From positions 930,001 through 994,000 of the forward strand of contig JAKNDB010000075.1 of NCBI GenBank assembly GCA_024305405.1: a stretch of DNA of 64,000 bases, in the 5' to 3' direction. This DNA is from Dirofilaria immitis. Its lineage: Eukaryota; Nematoda; Chromadorea; Rhabditida; Onchocercidae. Positions 11,401 through 25,750 of the stretch are shown piece after piece (within the stretch, counting starts at the first letter, position 1; the number at the start of each line of letters is the position of its first letter). The position numbers and the translations under genes are program-made. The notes under the pieces are model-generated. The model worked only from the letters and a program-made list of their open reading frames with translations, ran no database searches and had not been told where the DNA came from.

Positions 11401-14400
11401 TAAAATAATTAATTTAAATTATTAATATAAATATTCTCAAAAGAAAATAGAAAAGCAAAATTTATTTTGAAAAATTTTCCTAAAATGGAAATTCAGTTTG
11501 GTTTAAGCTTGCATAATTCGTTTATCATGAAAATTGTTGGTCAATTGCTTGAAATTTTTGTTTAATCTAACATTATTTTGCTCAATTGATTGTTTATTAA
11601 TTATTTTTGAAATAACAAAAAGAATATTTAAATTTTGTAAATTCTCTATCATTGCATTGTAATTACATGAATTATAAATTGTTATTTGTAAAAAATGATT
11701 AATACAATTTTGATAATTGATAAAAATTTGTTTAAAAATTCTTGATGATAATTTAATCAGAATAATGAATAATAAATTTTAAAATAACCTGAAAGACAAC
11801 AACATCAATATTATCATAAATAACGGATTGTTGTTGATGAACAAATTGAATTTTACCATTGTTTATATCATCTTGAGTAAATAGTTCTATCATTCTATTC
11901 TTCATTAAAACTTTCACCCCATTACTACCTGCTTAAAATTTCATTTCTTATTGTTAAAATCAAATTCAAATGAAGAAAATACTTTGAATTCAATTTACAC
12001 AGAGTTATTATAAGTAACAAGAAAAATTCTCGAAAAAAAGTGGTAAAAGTTATCTGAAGTAATCGATATTCCAAACTGCTTGGCTGAATTTTTGGATGCG
12101 TAACCTGAAATATCTCTGGTGATAGTGAATAATTATTCCCAGCGATTAATTTGATTCGATCCGGAAACTTTTCAATCTGGAAATGAAATATAAAAAAATT
12201 ACAAAGTTTTCGTTCATAAAACCGATAAATTAAATTTATCATTGATAAAATGATAAAAGTAATTTTAAAAATAATCAACAACCTTTGTGAACGGATCTTT
12301 TGTGATATTACTGTTACTGGTACTATTATGCGCAAACGATTCGCTCGACGATTAGCTTCATTTTTGGGTAAGATGTGAAATAAAATTTCATCCGAAGACA
12401 ATGTTTCCATCTTCTGATGTCGATAAATCAATGATCTTCCGGTCGACAGATCAAAAAGTTTCATTAAAGTAGTCTGATTGTTAATACTTTTCAATATATC
12501 CAATTGACCATATTGTGGTTTCCGTGAAAAATCCACCAGAAGATCATCATGAAAGTGATTCCGTATAAAATCTAAGTTGACATGAGATTCATTAATTGCT
12601 ACACTTCCACCTAAAAGATTGATATTTCATGGTTATCATGTAAATTAGTATCATTCTTTGAATTTATCATCTTTCAGTTCATTTTTCTCATCCTCACTAT
12701 CTTTTTAGATGTTTTTATTAATTGCTTATTTCATTTGATATATTTTTGCATATGTTAGCATCGCATAATTAATACGACTATTTCTCTCGACAGCCTTATT
12801 ATCATTTTATGTAAGCTTTTAAACATACCACGTGAAACAATAACGTTTTGAAGTTGAATAAATTCATGCAAACGATTTGACGGTAATGCAGCGTATGTGA
12901 TTGAAATTTTAAAACGATGTTCATCAATCGTTAAATCATCCGTTGAATCATTTATGAAAACCTTGAACAAAAATTGATCTTTTTGGTCCATTCATCGAGA
13001 AAATCACTCTCTGGTTTATAAGTCAATTGATATTGATTGATATCTTCCTGAGTAAACTGCCGAGTAGGTAAGCCAGAAAGAAGCAAATTTCCATATCGTG
13101 GTATTTTCATCACCTTATATACAATTTTATTCGGTTCTGCCTACAAAAGAATTTCATATATTCAAAAAGAGTTAAATGAATATCTATAGTTCGAATATTG
13201 CTACAGATTCCTTATTTTTAATTCTTCCGATATATTTAAGCTTCTAAATTCTAGAATTTGAAATAGAATTATATTTTGGAATTTTATTTTAAATAAACTA
13301 ACATCTGAAATTTGAACTTTCAATAAATCAGATCCAATGATAGCGGGAAATTTCCTGGTGGTATCACAAGACGATCATTTGCAATTATCGTAATTTTAAA
13401 TTCTTGCGAGCTTTCAATTGTAAACCATTCTGGACCAATTTGATGAAGACCATCACTTACGAGAAATGAAAAGCCACCAGCTGCTTTGGTACCTCAAAAT
13501 AATCGAACATCTAAATTTATGTAATTTATTTTAAATAATTTTATAAAATCGATATCATAAAATTTAAACAAAAAAAAAAAAGAAAAAAACTCAAAAATTA
13601 TACCTTCATTTTTAACAAATATTATCTCTGATTTACTAATTTCGGCTTGTGAAAAATTAGTGATAGCTTTAGAAGGATTATTTATACGAGCAACATATCC
13701 ATTTAATGGTTGATTGATAAGATAACGTATTTGCTCAATAGGTGTATCATCATCCTTAATTCAATGAATTATTTTCATTTCTAATTCAATTAATTACATT
13801 CATAAATTAAAAATAATAGCAATAACAAATAATAAAATTTATTCATTATCTTAAGGTAAACATTATTCGAGATTATAAATATAAAATTTAAAGAAGAATT
13901 TTTGACCTGTGAGAATAAATGCTGTTTGGTGATCAAAGCTTTATTCATATTCCATATTTTCATTACTTCGTTACGTAACAATTCCGGTTCTGCAACATTA
14001 TTTCAAAATTTAATTCGATCTATTTTTATTCCAAAGCTATGCTAGCAATTTAATTTTTAAAGAAAAAGCTTACCGTGTAAATTACGATATCTTACCAAAA
14101 CAGTCACCTGTTTTGGTTCAGTACATTTTTGCGTTTCTATCATGCATGCTACTATCATGAATGTATCCATCCGTTCTCGACTATTTGGATTAATTACATA
14201 ATGGATTCGATGATTACTAAGTTCTTGAATATTAAACTGTTTAATAGTGCTAATATTAGCTAAATTCCAATCATCTCGAACAAGCCATCCGTATTCAGGA
14301 TCCGCAAAAATTCGAAATTCAATATCATCTTCTTCAACACTAGTTGTTGCATGGATAACATCACTATTTATTATCTTACTAGATCCAGATATAATTGTTA

Positions 14401-17400
14401 TATTTGATACTGATAATTCGATCTAAAAATGAAAATATAAAATTTTTGTAATATTACTAGTACCATATGTTGCAACAATATTAACTTAATATTTCAGCAT
14501 GATGCCTTTTTCCGAAATTCTTCACGCCATATTTATTTTCTCTCTGCTGCATATTTAATTAGCATATTAAAACAAATTTTAGATTAAATTATACCACCTT
14601 ATCATCGACAACATTAATAAACAATGTATATGGTCCAATCATTTGTTTACCATTTGAAACATTGAAAATAATCGAATCACGTGTTGATAATACACCACTA
14701 TGTAAATACTGTATTTGTCCAGCATTTACATGTGCTTGCGTAAAGCGTGAAACGAAAAAATTACTTGGCATTACGGTACGTCCATTATTAATTACTGAAA
14801 GAGCAATTTTTCTTTATCAATTTCTTTGCGATTAAAAATTCTAATTAAAATAAATATGAAGCTGAAAAAAAAATTTTTTTATCACTTGATAAATTTTTTT
14901 CCTCAAGTATAAAAATTTATCGCAAAAGATTTATCATTCAGTTTAATCAGTAGCATCGAATTTTTTTTTTTTTTTTTAATTCAAAAATAAAGTAGTAATA
15001 ATAAGTAAGCAAAATAGAGGAAATATTTCATAATAAATAGAGTATATAATCTTTATAAATATTGATATTATCATTTATTTTGTATTTCAATGTAAAGTTT
15101 AGCAACTTGTACAAAAAAAAAAAAAAAAGAAAAGAAACTTTTTGAAATTTTATACCTTTTAGTGATTCTAATATTAGTGAACCATGCATTGGTTGTTGAA
15201 TGATATCATAAACAATTTCATTTGGTTGTTTATTCAAAGCTGTTGCTAATAGAATATTTCTATCAATTTGCGAAATTGATGCAAAAGGAACAATCAATGG
15301 GGTTAAAATACGCATTTCCAAATGATGACCTTCATTATCATCCAATTTAGCTTTTAAAATTTTAAAAATTTTTCTAACTGTTAAATTTGCAACTGTAGCA
15401 GTAATTACTTGCTCATTTTCGTTATCATCAAATAATGATGATGATGATGATGATGATAATGATGATGATGATGATGCTGTGTAGCGATACAATATTTGAC
15501 CATCATCAATATTCTATAAAATAAAAAATGATAATAGAATTACTTTTTTCATTTTTTATTTTTGCCTTTTTTTTTTTTTACTATGTCATTTTACATTTCA
15601 TTTTATTAATTAATTTATTTAACTTAATTTGTTTAATTTTCTGAAAATTTTTGATGTTCGAAAAAGTTTTCTTTTACCTGTTGGGTGAAATTTTTGATTA
15701 ATTTTTTGTAGAATTATTAATAGAAATCCAATTTCTAGTTGTAACTTGAAACCAAATATCAGAATTCTTTATATCAACATTGGTGATAGCGGAAAGATTA
15801 TGATTTGTTATTGGTATAAGAATTGTTGTTGCTAAGTTATTAATCGAAATTGTAATATTGCTATTATGAATCGTTATAAATGGCTCCGATGCAATAATTA
15901 CTAATACTGATTGTACTTCATGTACTCCATCCGATACGGTATAACTATAATGACAATATTATCTTTAGTAGTTAGATACATTATTTAAAATATACAAAAA
16001 ATGACAATATCTTTTATCATTTTTATCTTTTTATTCAAAGAGATTATAAATATCTTATCACATATTCTATCATTTTTATAATGCCAATTTCGAATAATCA
16101 ATAATACTTACTTCATTCTGAAATTTTTATTATATCCAAAATGTCTTATTAGCACTTCACCATTTTTCATTTGTCGTTGAGTGAAACTATGTAATGGTAT
16201 CGGTGGTGGAAATTTGGATAAAATAGCAGCATGTCGAAAATTATCATCAAAAGTAAACTGTAATGGTTGAGCATCAATATCATCATCTATCCAAGGTAAC
16301 AATGATGGATATAGTATACGTTCGCCATGTTCTATTATCTAAAATTTTATTCCTAAAATTTTACACCAAAATGTAATATTTATTAATTGTCATATAATCA
16401 TCTCAAAATGCAATACCTATTAATCATACATAATTAAGCATAATTATGTAACTTTTATAAATTTATTAAAAAAAAAAAACAAATTCATTAAATACATCCA
16501 TGATGGATTAAATTTTCATAAATTTAAATCTCTTAAAAGTTGATATTTTCATAAATTTAAATCTGTTAAAAGTTGATACAAGTTGTTGTGTATATTTTAT
16601 TTTCAAGAATTTGCGATCTTTTTTACTAAAACATATATTTAATGATTTATCTATGATTAAATCAAAAAATGAATAGATTGAAAAGTTTGTGAAAAATGAT
16701 ATAAAAAGAAATAGCATACATGTATAATGTTATCACCAGCTAATCTTGGAATATTATCATTCTTCAAGATAACTCTTATTGTTAGCCAAAATGATATTCG
16801 ACTTGTATGCTGATAAGTACTTTCAGCCAAAAGAAATATCCGATCAATGCGATTTTCTTCATCCATATGCTTATAGAAGAGGCTAAATATTTGAATGATT
16901 AAAACTTATCTTATCATGCATACATATTTTTAATTATATCTTTTAATCGTATCTTTTCTAACCTTTCTTTTTTGTACGCTTTATTATCATTTAGTTGAAA
17001 TATCGAAACAATTTGATTTAATAAATTTAAATTTAAATCCACTTACTTGCCATTGTTAATATCAAAAGTAGTGAAATTATCACCATCGATCAATTTCAAT
17101 TGTTCACCAGTTACTCTCCTCACCAATATATTACCGTAAGCAGGTTCATTGCCAATGGTAAATATGAAATTGTTACTGTCCGGAGTTCGTAATGATAATG
17201 ATTCATTAGTTATCTATAATAATGATGATAATGATTTATTAGCTATCTACAATAATATAAATAGACAATGTTGAAATTAGAATTTTTTTTTTTGTTCATT
17301 TAATAAGCCAAGATTTTTCGAATTTATCTTTTATATGCCGAAATTATAAATGAAAACTTATTATGAATATGAATCCAAAAAAAAAAAAATTTTCAAAATC

Positions 17401-20400
17401 TATTAAAAACACAAACGAATGACAATTTCTTCCAATGAAAATTAAATTCTGATTACGAAACTAGTTTAAATTTATAAATCATTAAAAATTATGAAGAAAT
17501 TCGTAACTATCAGTAAAAAAAAAATCATCCCATAAATTTAAAATTCAAAATTAACCTTTTGTACACCACCTTCTTCAACAATAACAGTTCGATTAATGAG
17601 TTGTACAGAGCCACGTCCCGGAATAAATGTTATATCAAAATGAATTTCTTCTGATGTAACCGATGGTGCGATTAATCGAAACGTAAAAAATCATTGACTA
17701 TTGAATATTGCACAAAGTGCATTTTATAGATAATCTCACCATCATCAATATGCTGTTAATATGATAATTTTATCAACTATAAATCGTTTAAAATTTTAAA
17801 ATGAAAATATTTTTGTCTTATCTGTCAATAATTAAAATGATATTATTATTAGTCTAATAATTTGAATTTCATAATGATTGTTAATCGATGAAAATGTTTT
17901 CAATTATTTCAATCCAAAATTTCAATTTCGAAATTTAGCAACTTAAGTAATTTAAGGTATTATTTTTCAAATAAATAAATATATGCTAAATAGATAGGCG
18001 AATAAAATTAACTTATCCAAAAATAAATTTGCTTAATTGCATTTGCAAGACGAAAAACGATAAGAGAGATTTTAGAATATTTTATTTAATTAAATTTCAA
18101 AATTCAAGTTATAAATTTTAGACGGGAATTTATTAAATTGATAGGAACTGAAATGATTTAATTGATAAAGCGATTTTCTAAATTACGAAATTGAAAATTT
18201 GAATTTAAATAATTCGAAACATTTTAATAGTTTTATTTTTTTTTTATGTTTATAATTAATGCATTCATAATTGATTTTTACGATGCCAAATGTGCTTTCA
18301 TCAATTTTCTACAGCAAAATAAAAACCATTAAGAGAAATCGACTGGAACCGATCATCTCGTTTTATATGAAAATTTGCAACAATTATGAAATGAATACCT
18401 TTTGAGTGAAATTCGATGAAACGCCAATTCGTCGATTGCGATTTTTTCAATCCGACGTGATAAGATACCAAATTTTGGTGGTTCAAGGATATGATAAACA
18501 AGTTGATTGGTTGGAAAATTTTTGGGAAATGTCCAAGCAAATAAATTTTCACGTTTTAACGGTAAATTATCAGTGTTATTTAATAAATATGGAATGCGAT
18601 TAAAAATTTTAACATGAACTGGAATGAATGTTATTCGAAAAACATGAATCATTGATGTTACGGTATCAACGCGAATCTAAATAATAATAAGGATGAAATT
18701 TATTTTTTTTTCAAGAGAAAACTTATTTAATATTATAAATGATTGACATGGTCATGAATTATATGAATATAAAGAAGATACGAATTAATTAGCTGGAAAT
18801 TAATTGAAATAAAAAAAAAGTTATCAGCAAATGTTTTAAATGCTTAATTTAAATTCATTTTTATGCTATCATCAAAGTTATATATTCTATGAAATCGTTA
18901 TATTTTTTGATGATAATACCTGAAAACTAAAAGTATCAAATAATGGATGCGCAATACTGGAATGTTTATATTGGACACGTGAATTGTCAATATCATTTTG
19001 GGTAAATGTTGAACAAATTTCAAATTGTCCCAAACCATGACTACATTGTACAACACCATATTCCGGTTGATCAACAATGGTATATTCAATCGGTATTCCA
19101 GGAATATTTGTTGCAAATGATAAATTTGCTGATGAGATAATACCTGTTGTTTGATGGATTACTTTCAAACCTATAATTACTATTTATTATCTTCCAATCA
19201 AATATCAATTATGATATTTCTTTATCACTTTTCATCAATAATTGATATCATACTTGACTACGGTTTAGTTTTTTATTATTTGCATTTTATTATCTCTCAT
19301 TTAATTTGTCAGAAAGATTTGTTGTTTTTAGTTTGCTCTATAATTTATTTACATCATAAAATTGTTATTCGTTTGATATTTCGTTCAACAATTGTTTATT
19401 AGTTTGTTTGTTTACTAAAAACATTTGCTTTATTATTAGTTACTAATTTGTTATTTATTTACTTATCCATTGAAATTTATTTGAAGTTATTTGTTTATTT
19501 GCAATCATGATATGATATAACGTACCTGTGTTAGCCTTCAATTGTATCTCAATCGGAGCAAAATGTATTATCAATTCGAGGGCATCAGATTGTTTCTTAC
19601 CATCACTAGCAATTAATTTTAACGTACCTTGATTTTTTTACCCGTAGAAATAACATGAACCTAAAATGAAAATGCAATAGAATTAATTCATAGCATTTAT
19701 TCTAAACTATTTTTTTTCTTTCTCTCAAACATGACTATTTTTTTGAAATGAAAATTTACATAAACATATACCTATTTCATCAAAAATTTCAGTAAAAGTA
19801 ATTTGATCAGATTTTTTTTTTTGATGATAATAAAATTGATCATGAATAAATTAATTATCAATGCTAAGGATTATTTAGCTATAACTAAAGAGATTATTAA
19901 AATTCATTATCTATCATCCTCTTCATATTTGATAATTCTCGAATTATCTTATTTAAGAATTGTAAAATTTTGAGAAAAAATGGATTTTAAACATTGATTG
20001 CAATTTTCAACCTTATCTTAATTTATTATTTCAATAAATTTTAAAAATTTTAATAGAACTTACATCGTTATTTAAAAATCTCGTTGAGTAAATTTTCGAA
20101 TTTCCTTCCCGTCCAAATTTTCTAATCGAACTCCATTAGCAATGATAACAGTAACATATACTGTTTCGGGATCGTTATCCGAATCCCATAAGCTTATTGC
20201 TCGATTGTCTAACGTAAGCCTTTAAATATTATCCAGCAAAAAATTTCCACATATAATAAATAACTTGATGCAGTAGAACTAGAAAGTAGTAAATGAAAAG
20301 ACCATTAATATATTTATATATCTTTTAAGGTACAGTAAGCAAGCAGTAATCACATCAGAATCCTTATCTGTTCTTCATTTTTATTCTATGTATTGATAAT

Positions 20401-23278
20401 TTATATCAATGACAATTTTGAATTGCAAATTTTAAAACTCAAAAGAATATCTTTCCATGTGCATAAATTATATATCTTTTACTTTATACATTAGTCATAT
20501 ATAAAGAATTTTTATATCATACCTCAAATTTATAGCATATTCTTTTGATATTCCTAACGATAGTTTTGCATCATATTCAAACATAAATTTTATCATTTTT
20601 AAAAATCTTATTTTTCTATATCTATAGTATTGCTTAATTCTATTTTATTTTTATTGAAATTTTATTATCACTATCAAAAATTATCTCCATTATCACTTGT
20701 TTTCCTTTCTCTTCTCCTTTTCATACAATAGAATATTTTCCATTCCACTTTACAAATTAATGAAATATAGTTTTTATAATATATGTACTTCTATCACTTA
20801 ATGAATGCTTTATTTCTATGGATGAATGATAGAAAAGATTTAAACTTTTTTTTTTTTTTAAAGAATCATACTTTGAATCACCGGTTATCCATAGTCTATC
20901 CGAATCAGTTCCCGGTTTAAGTTGCGGTGCATCATTTACAGGATTAATTCGTACTGGTATATTGTAAATAACGTTTCGTTTTGGTGTCATCGCTTCTTGT
21001 GAAATTATCTCACTCTAAAGTTCAACCTATTATTATGGAATAAGATAGCTAATTAATTTTTTTAAATTAAAACTTTAAGTATTTCACAATTAATCAGATA
21101 GTTCATAGTGAAACGAAAAAAAAAAAAAAGCGAAAGTTATCAAAATGATATCATATTACTTCTAAACTGATGAAATCAAGAGTTGTTTCACTATCATCAT
21201 GTTTGTAATATATTTTATTGGCTAAAATATCGCTATTAACAAATTGATTTATTGGTTGATCATATTTTAGTAATTGTCCATGTTGCGGTGGTTCCAATTG
21301 CCTGAAACAATAGATAGATAGCAAATGGTTGATTAATAAATAAGTTAAGTAGACAAATAAATAAATAAATAAATAAGCAAAGCAGCAATCGATTAAACAC
21401 GAATCCTAAATAAATCAATAATTTGAATACTTCAATATTTTCAATGAATAAAAAAATTAAATTTAAAATACGTTAGAAAAAATGAATTCAAAAATTCCTA
21501 AAAAATGATTAATTTGTAAAATAGCTTGCATACGATTAAATAACCGTATTTTTCTAGAAGTTATATCGCGAAGAATCTACTCAATTGTTATCAAAAAATC
21601 AATGCAATTCAGATAATTTGATAGATTTACAAAATTCAAATAATTTAATTTTTTTGTTTCGCTTTTTTTCTGGATCACTTTTTTACTTTTTTTCCATTTT
21701 TTTCACCTATTTTTAACTCATTTGTCAAATACCTGAATAATATGTCTTCTTCGGAAATATTCTCGAGATGATGTTTTGAGAATCCGTAAATATTCCAATT
21801 TTGTATTGGAGCCGTTGTTCCTCATCCAAAACTAATGGTTCTGTGAAACGTGATGGCTCCACATAATATGATGGAGGTTGTGGTCCATCTGATTGTTCAT
21901 TTGCATCACTTTGTTGTTGTTTTTGTTGTTGCCTTTGTTGTTGTTGCTGTTGTTGCTGCTGTTGCTGTTGTTCTGATCTTTCATCAGTGCTAAATTTTTT
22001 TGAAATTCTTTTCAAATTTATACTGTTTAATGTTCTCTTGAAAAATTTTAATATTTTTCTCATATTTCATCCTCATTTTATAATTACATTTATATCTTTC
22101 AGTATTTCATAAAGCATAGTTAAAGAAGAATCTATGAAATTACTCCATCATCTTTCTTATTTCCTCAATATAATGAGCGAGACAACTGATGCGTAAGAAA
22201 GATACGAAAATATTAGCGATTTATATCCTATTACTGGATTAAATTACGATCAACATTCGTAGTACGATATTACTAACTTGCACCATCGATCTAATAAAAG
22301 TTTTGAATCAATAGTAACATTAGCTATGCAACCATTAAAGAACCATTCTTGACTTCCATTTGCACCACCAATCTGCAGTTCTAAAATGCTATTTTTTAAT
22401 TTAGCTTTATACAAATTTTAATAGTATATCAATCAGTGCTAAGCACAACAACCTATGATGATATTTTTTTAACGAAAAAAAAATGAAACAATTTTTTTTT
22501 CAAATTGTCGAAATGGATAAGCAATGCTTTATCATCCATATATTTCTGCTGTTGTGATAAACTGTTCAAAGACGATATTTTCTGTGTTTAAGATTTTCAA
22601 AATCTATCGATCGATATAATCGATCGGTCCTCCTTGATTAGAGAAATCTTGCAGATTGACTAGTATATTTCATTGGTTCAGAAATTTTTCTAACATATAT
22701 AAAGTTGAGATGGGAAAGATTTATTAATTTCATTTATATTCCAATTTATATATTTTAAAATATACAATTTTCAACATTACATTTATCAATAATTACCGAC
22801 AAAAATATTATTGCCCATTTTTATCAACAAAAAATATCATCATCAATTTTTTTTTTTTTTGTTTAAATAATACTATTAGTATCAATATTAAAAGATGCCA
22901 TGAAAGCTTACTTAATTGAGAATTTTCTCGACACAATGATGGTGATAGCATCGTTTTTGATATATTATTATTTATTATAATTCTCAATGAAATATCATTG
23001 GAACATTTAATGCTTAGTGTATTAACTATATTGTTATCAAGTGAAGCAATCAATAATGAATCTGCGAACAAATTTCCATTTCGTTCAGAAATTGTTAAAT
23101 TTCGATTTCGTGACAATATACGCATAATAAAATGCCTTTCAGAATTTACACTTTCGGAAATTAAATCTGAACTTTGATCCAAAATTTTTGGCATAGCTAA
23201 TAATGCTATGTTGGTAGTAATATTAAACGTCAGAGTTGAAACGAGCAAAGATACGGGTAACGATAATAATATAACCAT
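8416..23278 (-). CDS. CSPG4: CSPG4/NG2/Kon-tiki-type transmembrane chondroitin-sulfate proteoglycan
   Basis: A large single-pass adhesion protein read from more than 20 exons. The likely start is 23278, giving signal peptide MVILLSLPVSLLVSTLTFNI. About 22288-22382 is the C-terminal piece of a laminin-G domain (LQIGGANGSQEWFFNGCIAN). A polyQ exon lies at about 21740-22010. From 21304 downward come about 12-14 CSPG repeats, each with (F)TQ-x-DI and GxLxxx-type motifs (FTQNDIDEERVLY near 10620, FTQNDIDNSRVQYKHSS near 18990, FTQEDINQYQLTY near 13050). The TM helix (YYILIIVLVFIVIIITIIII) is in exon about 9312-9620, followed by a basic stop-transfer segment. The last exon (about 8416-8675) ends QYWV, the PDZ ligand of vertebrate NG2. 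Signal, LamG, CSPG array, TM and QYWV together make the family assignment strong. Several exons carry one-base frame breaks in homopolymers. The exact start and the first LamG exons are uncertain. Confidence 0.85.
9420..9500 (-). other. Transmembrane helix and stop-transfer of the CSPG4-like protein
   Basis: About 22 consecutive I/V/L/F residues are followed by FRRYTKRQKEIR, a basic cytoplasmic anchor. The exon continues through a lysine-rich tail to the next intron near 9312. Confidence 0.85.
15428..15480 (-). repeat. (ATG/ATC)n trinucleotide tract coding a serine run
   Basis: In the CSPG4-like gene the tract encodes a run of serines broken by leucine, then FDDNENEQ. Serine-rich, acidic-flanked sequence of this kind could be a glycosaminoglycan or O-glycan attachment zone. 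The gene is open through it. Confidence 0.6.
21905..21972 (-). repeat. (CAA/CAG)n tract coding polyglutamine
   Basis: Read on the minus strand this gives about 12 glutamines, one arginine, three glutamines, one lysine and three more glutamines, then SDANEQSDGPQPPSYYVEPS. It lies in an exon between the LamG piece and the first CSPG repeat. CAA and CAG are mixed, which suggests selection for Q or an old repeat. Confidence 0.7.
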
Positions 23279-23332
23279 TAGGTAGATTATTCAGAATTGA
23301 ATTTTTTCAGCAGGAAAATAATGCTCATTTTT

Positions 23333-23364
23333 TCTTCTTCTTCTTCTTCTTCTTCTTCTTCTTC
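23333..23364. repeat. (TTC)n microsatellite
   Basis: About ten TTC units just upstream of the proposed first exon of the CSPG4-like gene. The minus-strand frame through it would be a polyglutamate run and is not considered coding. Confidence 0.8.
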
Positions 23365-23472
23365 CCAAAGACATCTAACAATTGTGAAAGCAACTGTTGA
23401 CATAGTTTGTTCAATTAACAACAAAATCTTATCGTGATGATCAATCTTTGCGTTCATAGAAAATGTAATCAT

Positions 23473-25480
23473 TTAATAATTCATTTCGATGATCATGTTT
23501 TTACATGCAAAAACATTATCATTAAACCATTTTTTTCTTTTTTTTTTTTGATTCTGAAAATAATATTTTTGTTAGCTTATTAAAAGTATGCTGATATATA
23601 TTGAAAGATATTTTCGAAATAGTCGAAAGTGATCTAAAGAAAAGATCAATTTCAAATGAGAAAAAAAGTAAGCAGCATGAAAACGACGGAGAAAATTCAG
23701 GAAATTATTATGTTTAAAGTACAAAATCTAAAATCCAATTTAAAATCCAATTAAAACACATGCACACACATATACATAATAATCGTTCGTGAATCAGTTA
23801 TAAAAATTTCGGAACGATATAAATATATTTCCATTGTAAAATTATTTTCATATAAATTGCAATCCGTAAAAATTAAAACATTTTAGTCTAAAAATTTCTT
23901 TTTAATTAAATATCTTTCATACAAAATGTTTATTGAAAATAATTACACAAATGTCTGCTTAACAAAAAAAAAAAAACTATTTATTTTATCGGTAATATAT
24001 TAGTTTGATAATGGTAGAAAACAAAAAAAAATTAATAAACTGCTATCTTTTGAAGCATCTTGGAAAAAAAAAAAAAAAAGAACGAAAAAACTATTTATTT
24101 ATTTCAATAATTTCAATAATAATGAATAAATTATACGTTTGTAAAACATTATATATATATATATATATGTGTACATATACAGTGTGATTGTTGAATGGAA
24201 AATTTGAGGTACAATTTTGAAAATAATCTTAAAATTCAATTAATACTAATTAATTTTCATTTAAACTGTCATTTTCATCGTAGAATTTGAAGTCAGATTG
24301 ATTTTTATTAGCATTGGATAGTAACGAATAAAGGATTTCAAAGTTATAAGAAATATGCTACTTTTAAGATGTTTTATCCAAACTGTGAAACGATTAATCA
24401 GTTAAAAAAAACGAGTTAGCGAATGATATCAATAGTTTTACAAGTTGTTTAAAAAAATTTTGAATGAATTCATCAATCTTTACTTGCGAAAGATGAATCA
24501 GCACTATTTTGGATATTCGATTATATCACTACCAGGTGATATTTTCAAATAAATTGTAATCTTGCTTTCACTTATGCTATCTCACACATATTTTATTAAA
24601 GATATGTTAGAATTTAGACAATTTTTTTGTTGTTGGGAAAATAGCTTTAAATAATCAGTTTAGTAGAACTTGGAAGATTGTTATCACTTTATCTACCTTC
24701 CACAAAATCTTTTTTGTTATTGACAAAACAAAATAAAAAAATTTATTGAAAATCGAATACATGCATGTTTATGATTAGTAGTGAAATTGACGTAACTTAT
24801 TTGTTATTTCAATTTATTCTCAGAAAGATAAATTTATATATTTGCATGCTTCAATGAGTATATATTTTTCAACAAGTTACTATTTGACGATTGACAACTG
24901 ACAATTATTTCAACTCTAAAAAGATAAAAAAAAAATATATAGCTGGAATTTCAAAACTTATTTAATTAACATTCTCTCTAGTGACTGTACTAAAAAAGAG
25001 GTAAAATGAATGTATAAAATAGATATCATAGGCTGTCTTCAGGATTTAAAATTGCACAATTGTAGCTGACAAATAATAGCAAGGGGAAAAGTATGCCATT
25101 GAAGAGTATCTCACTACTGTAGAGATTAATGAATCAATTTGAAGAAATCCCAGTATTTCAAAGAGTGAAGTAATAATGAGGCGAAAGGTAAGAGAACGAG
25201 AATTCAGTTTATAAATATTTTATCTAAAAAATTACAGTATCAATCTTTTAAGCAGTAAATCTATTATTTGAAATATTCTTAGTTGCATAGCAACTTTATG
25301 ATTTTTGGAATATAAAAGTTAAGGATGAAATTTGTTATTAATTAATGTTTTTATATAGGAATGATAAAGTTTTATTTATTGTACCAAATAAAAATAATTC
25401 AACTTTCCATCTAAAAAAGTAAATTTAAATTTTTCAAAATAAAAAAGATTAACAGAATAGCATGGCCAAAAATAATAGAT
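23473..25480. other. Intergenic, AT-rich, no gene seen
   Basis: Upstream region of the CSPG4-like gene. It holds poly-A and poly-T runs and a short (AT)n at about 24152-24170. No frame has protein-like composition. Confidence 0.5.
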
Positions 25481-25489
25481 CTAAACGAT

Positions 25490-25630
25490 ATATGGTTGGT
25501 AAGATGATAATGATGATAGTTGCGGTGATGGTAACATGTGGCATTTGAAATTCATTGCTACCTCCTTCTTCTTCTTTTTCTTCACCGGGACACCAATCTC
25601 ATACTTCGGCTGCTCGAACTGAATAGAGAA
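25490..25630 (-). CDS. Possible terminal exon of an unrecognised gene
   Basis: A good acceptor (CTCTATTCAG) is followed by an open frame FEQPKYEIGVPV, a lysine run, then MNFKCHMLPSPQLSS to a stop. It could be the last exon of the gene whose candidate internal exon lies at 26283-26566. The lysine run comes from a GAA/AAG-rich tract. No homologue is recognised. Confidence 0.25.
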
Positions 25631-25727
25631 AATGATTACTGAGTGATTTGCTTTAGTTAACACTCAATACATATTTCTATTTATCCATCACGTAAAGTAG
25701 AACCAATTGCTCATCGGACAGATGGGT

Positions 25728-25750
25728 AGATAGATAGATAGATAGATATT
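25728..25750. repeat. (GATA)n microsatellite
   Basis: Five to six consecutive TAGA/GATA units. Confidence 0.85.

Noticed and set aside
23287..23472. Minus-strand ORF with polyglutamate, upstream of the CSPG4-like start
   Set aside because: The polyE comes from a (TTC)n microsatellite; no signal peptide or splice evidence joins it to the gene.
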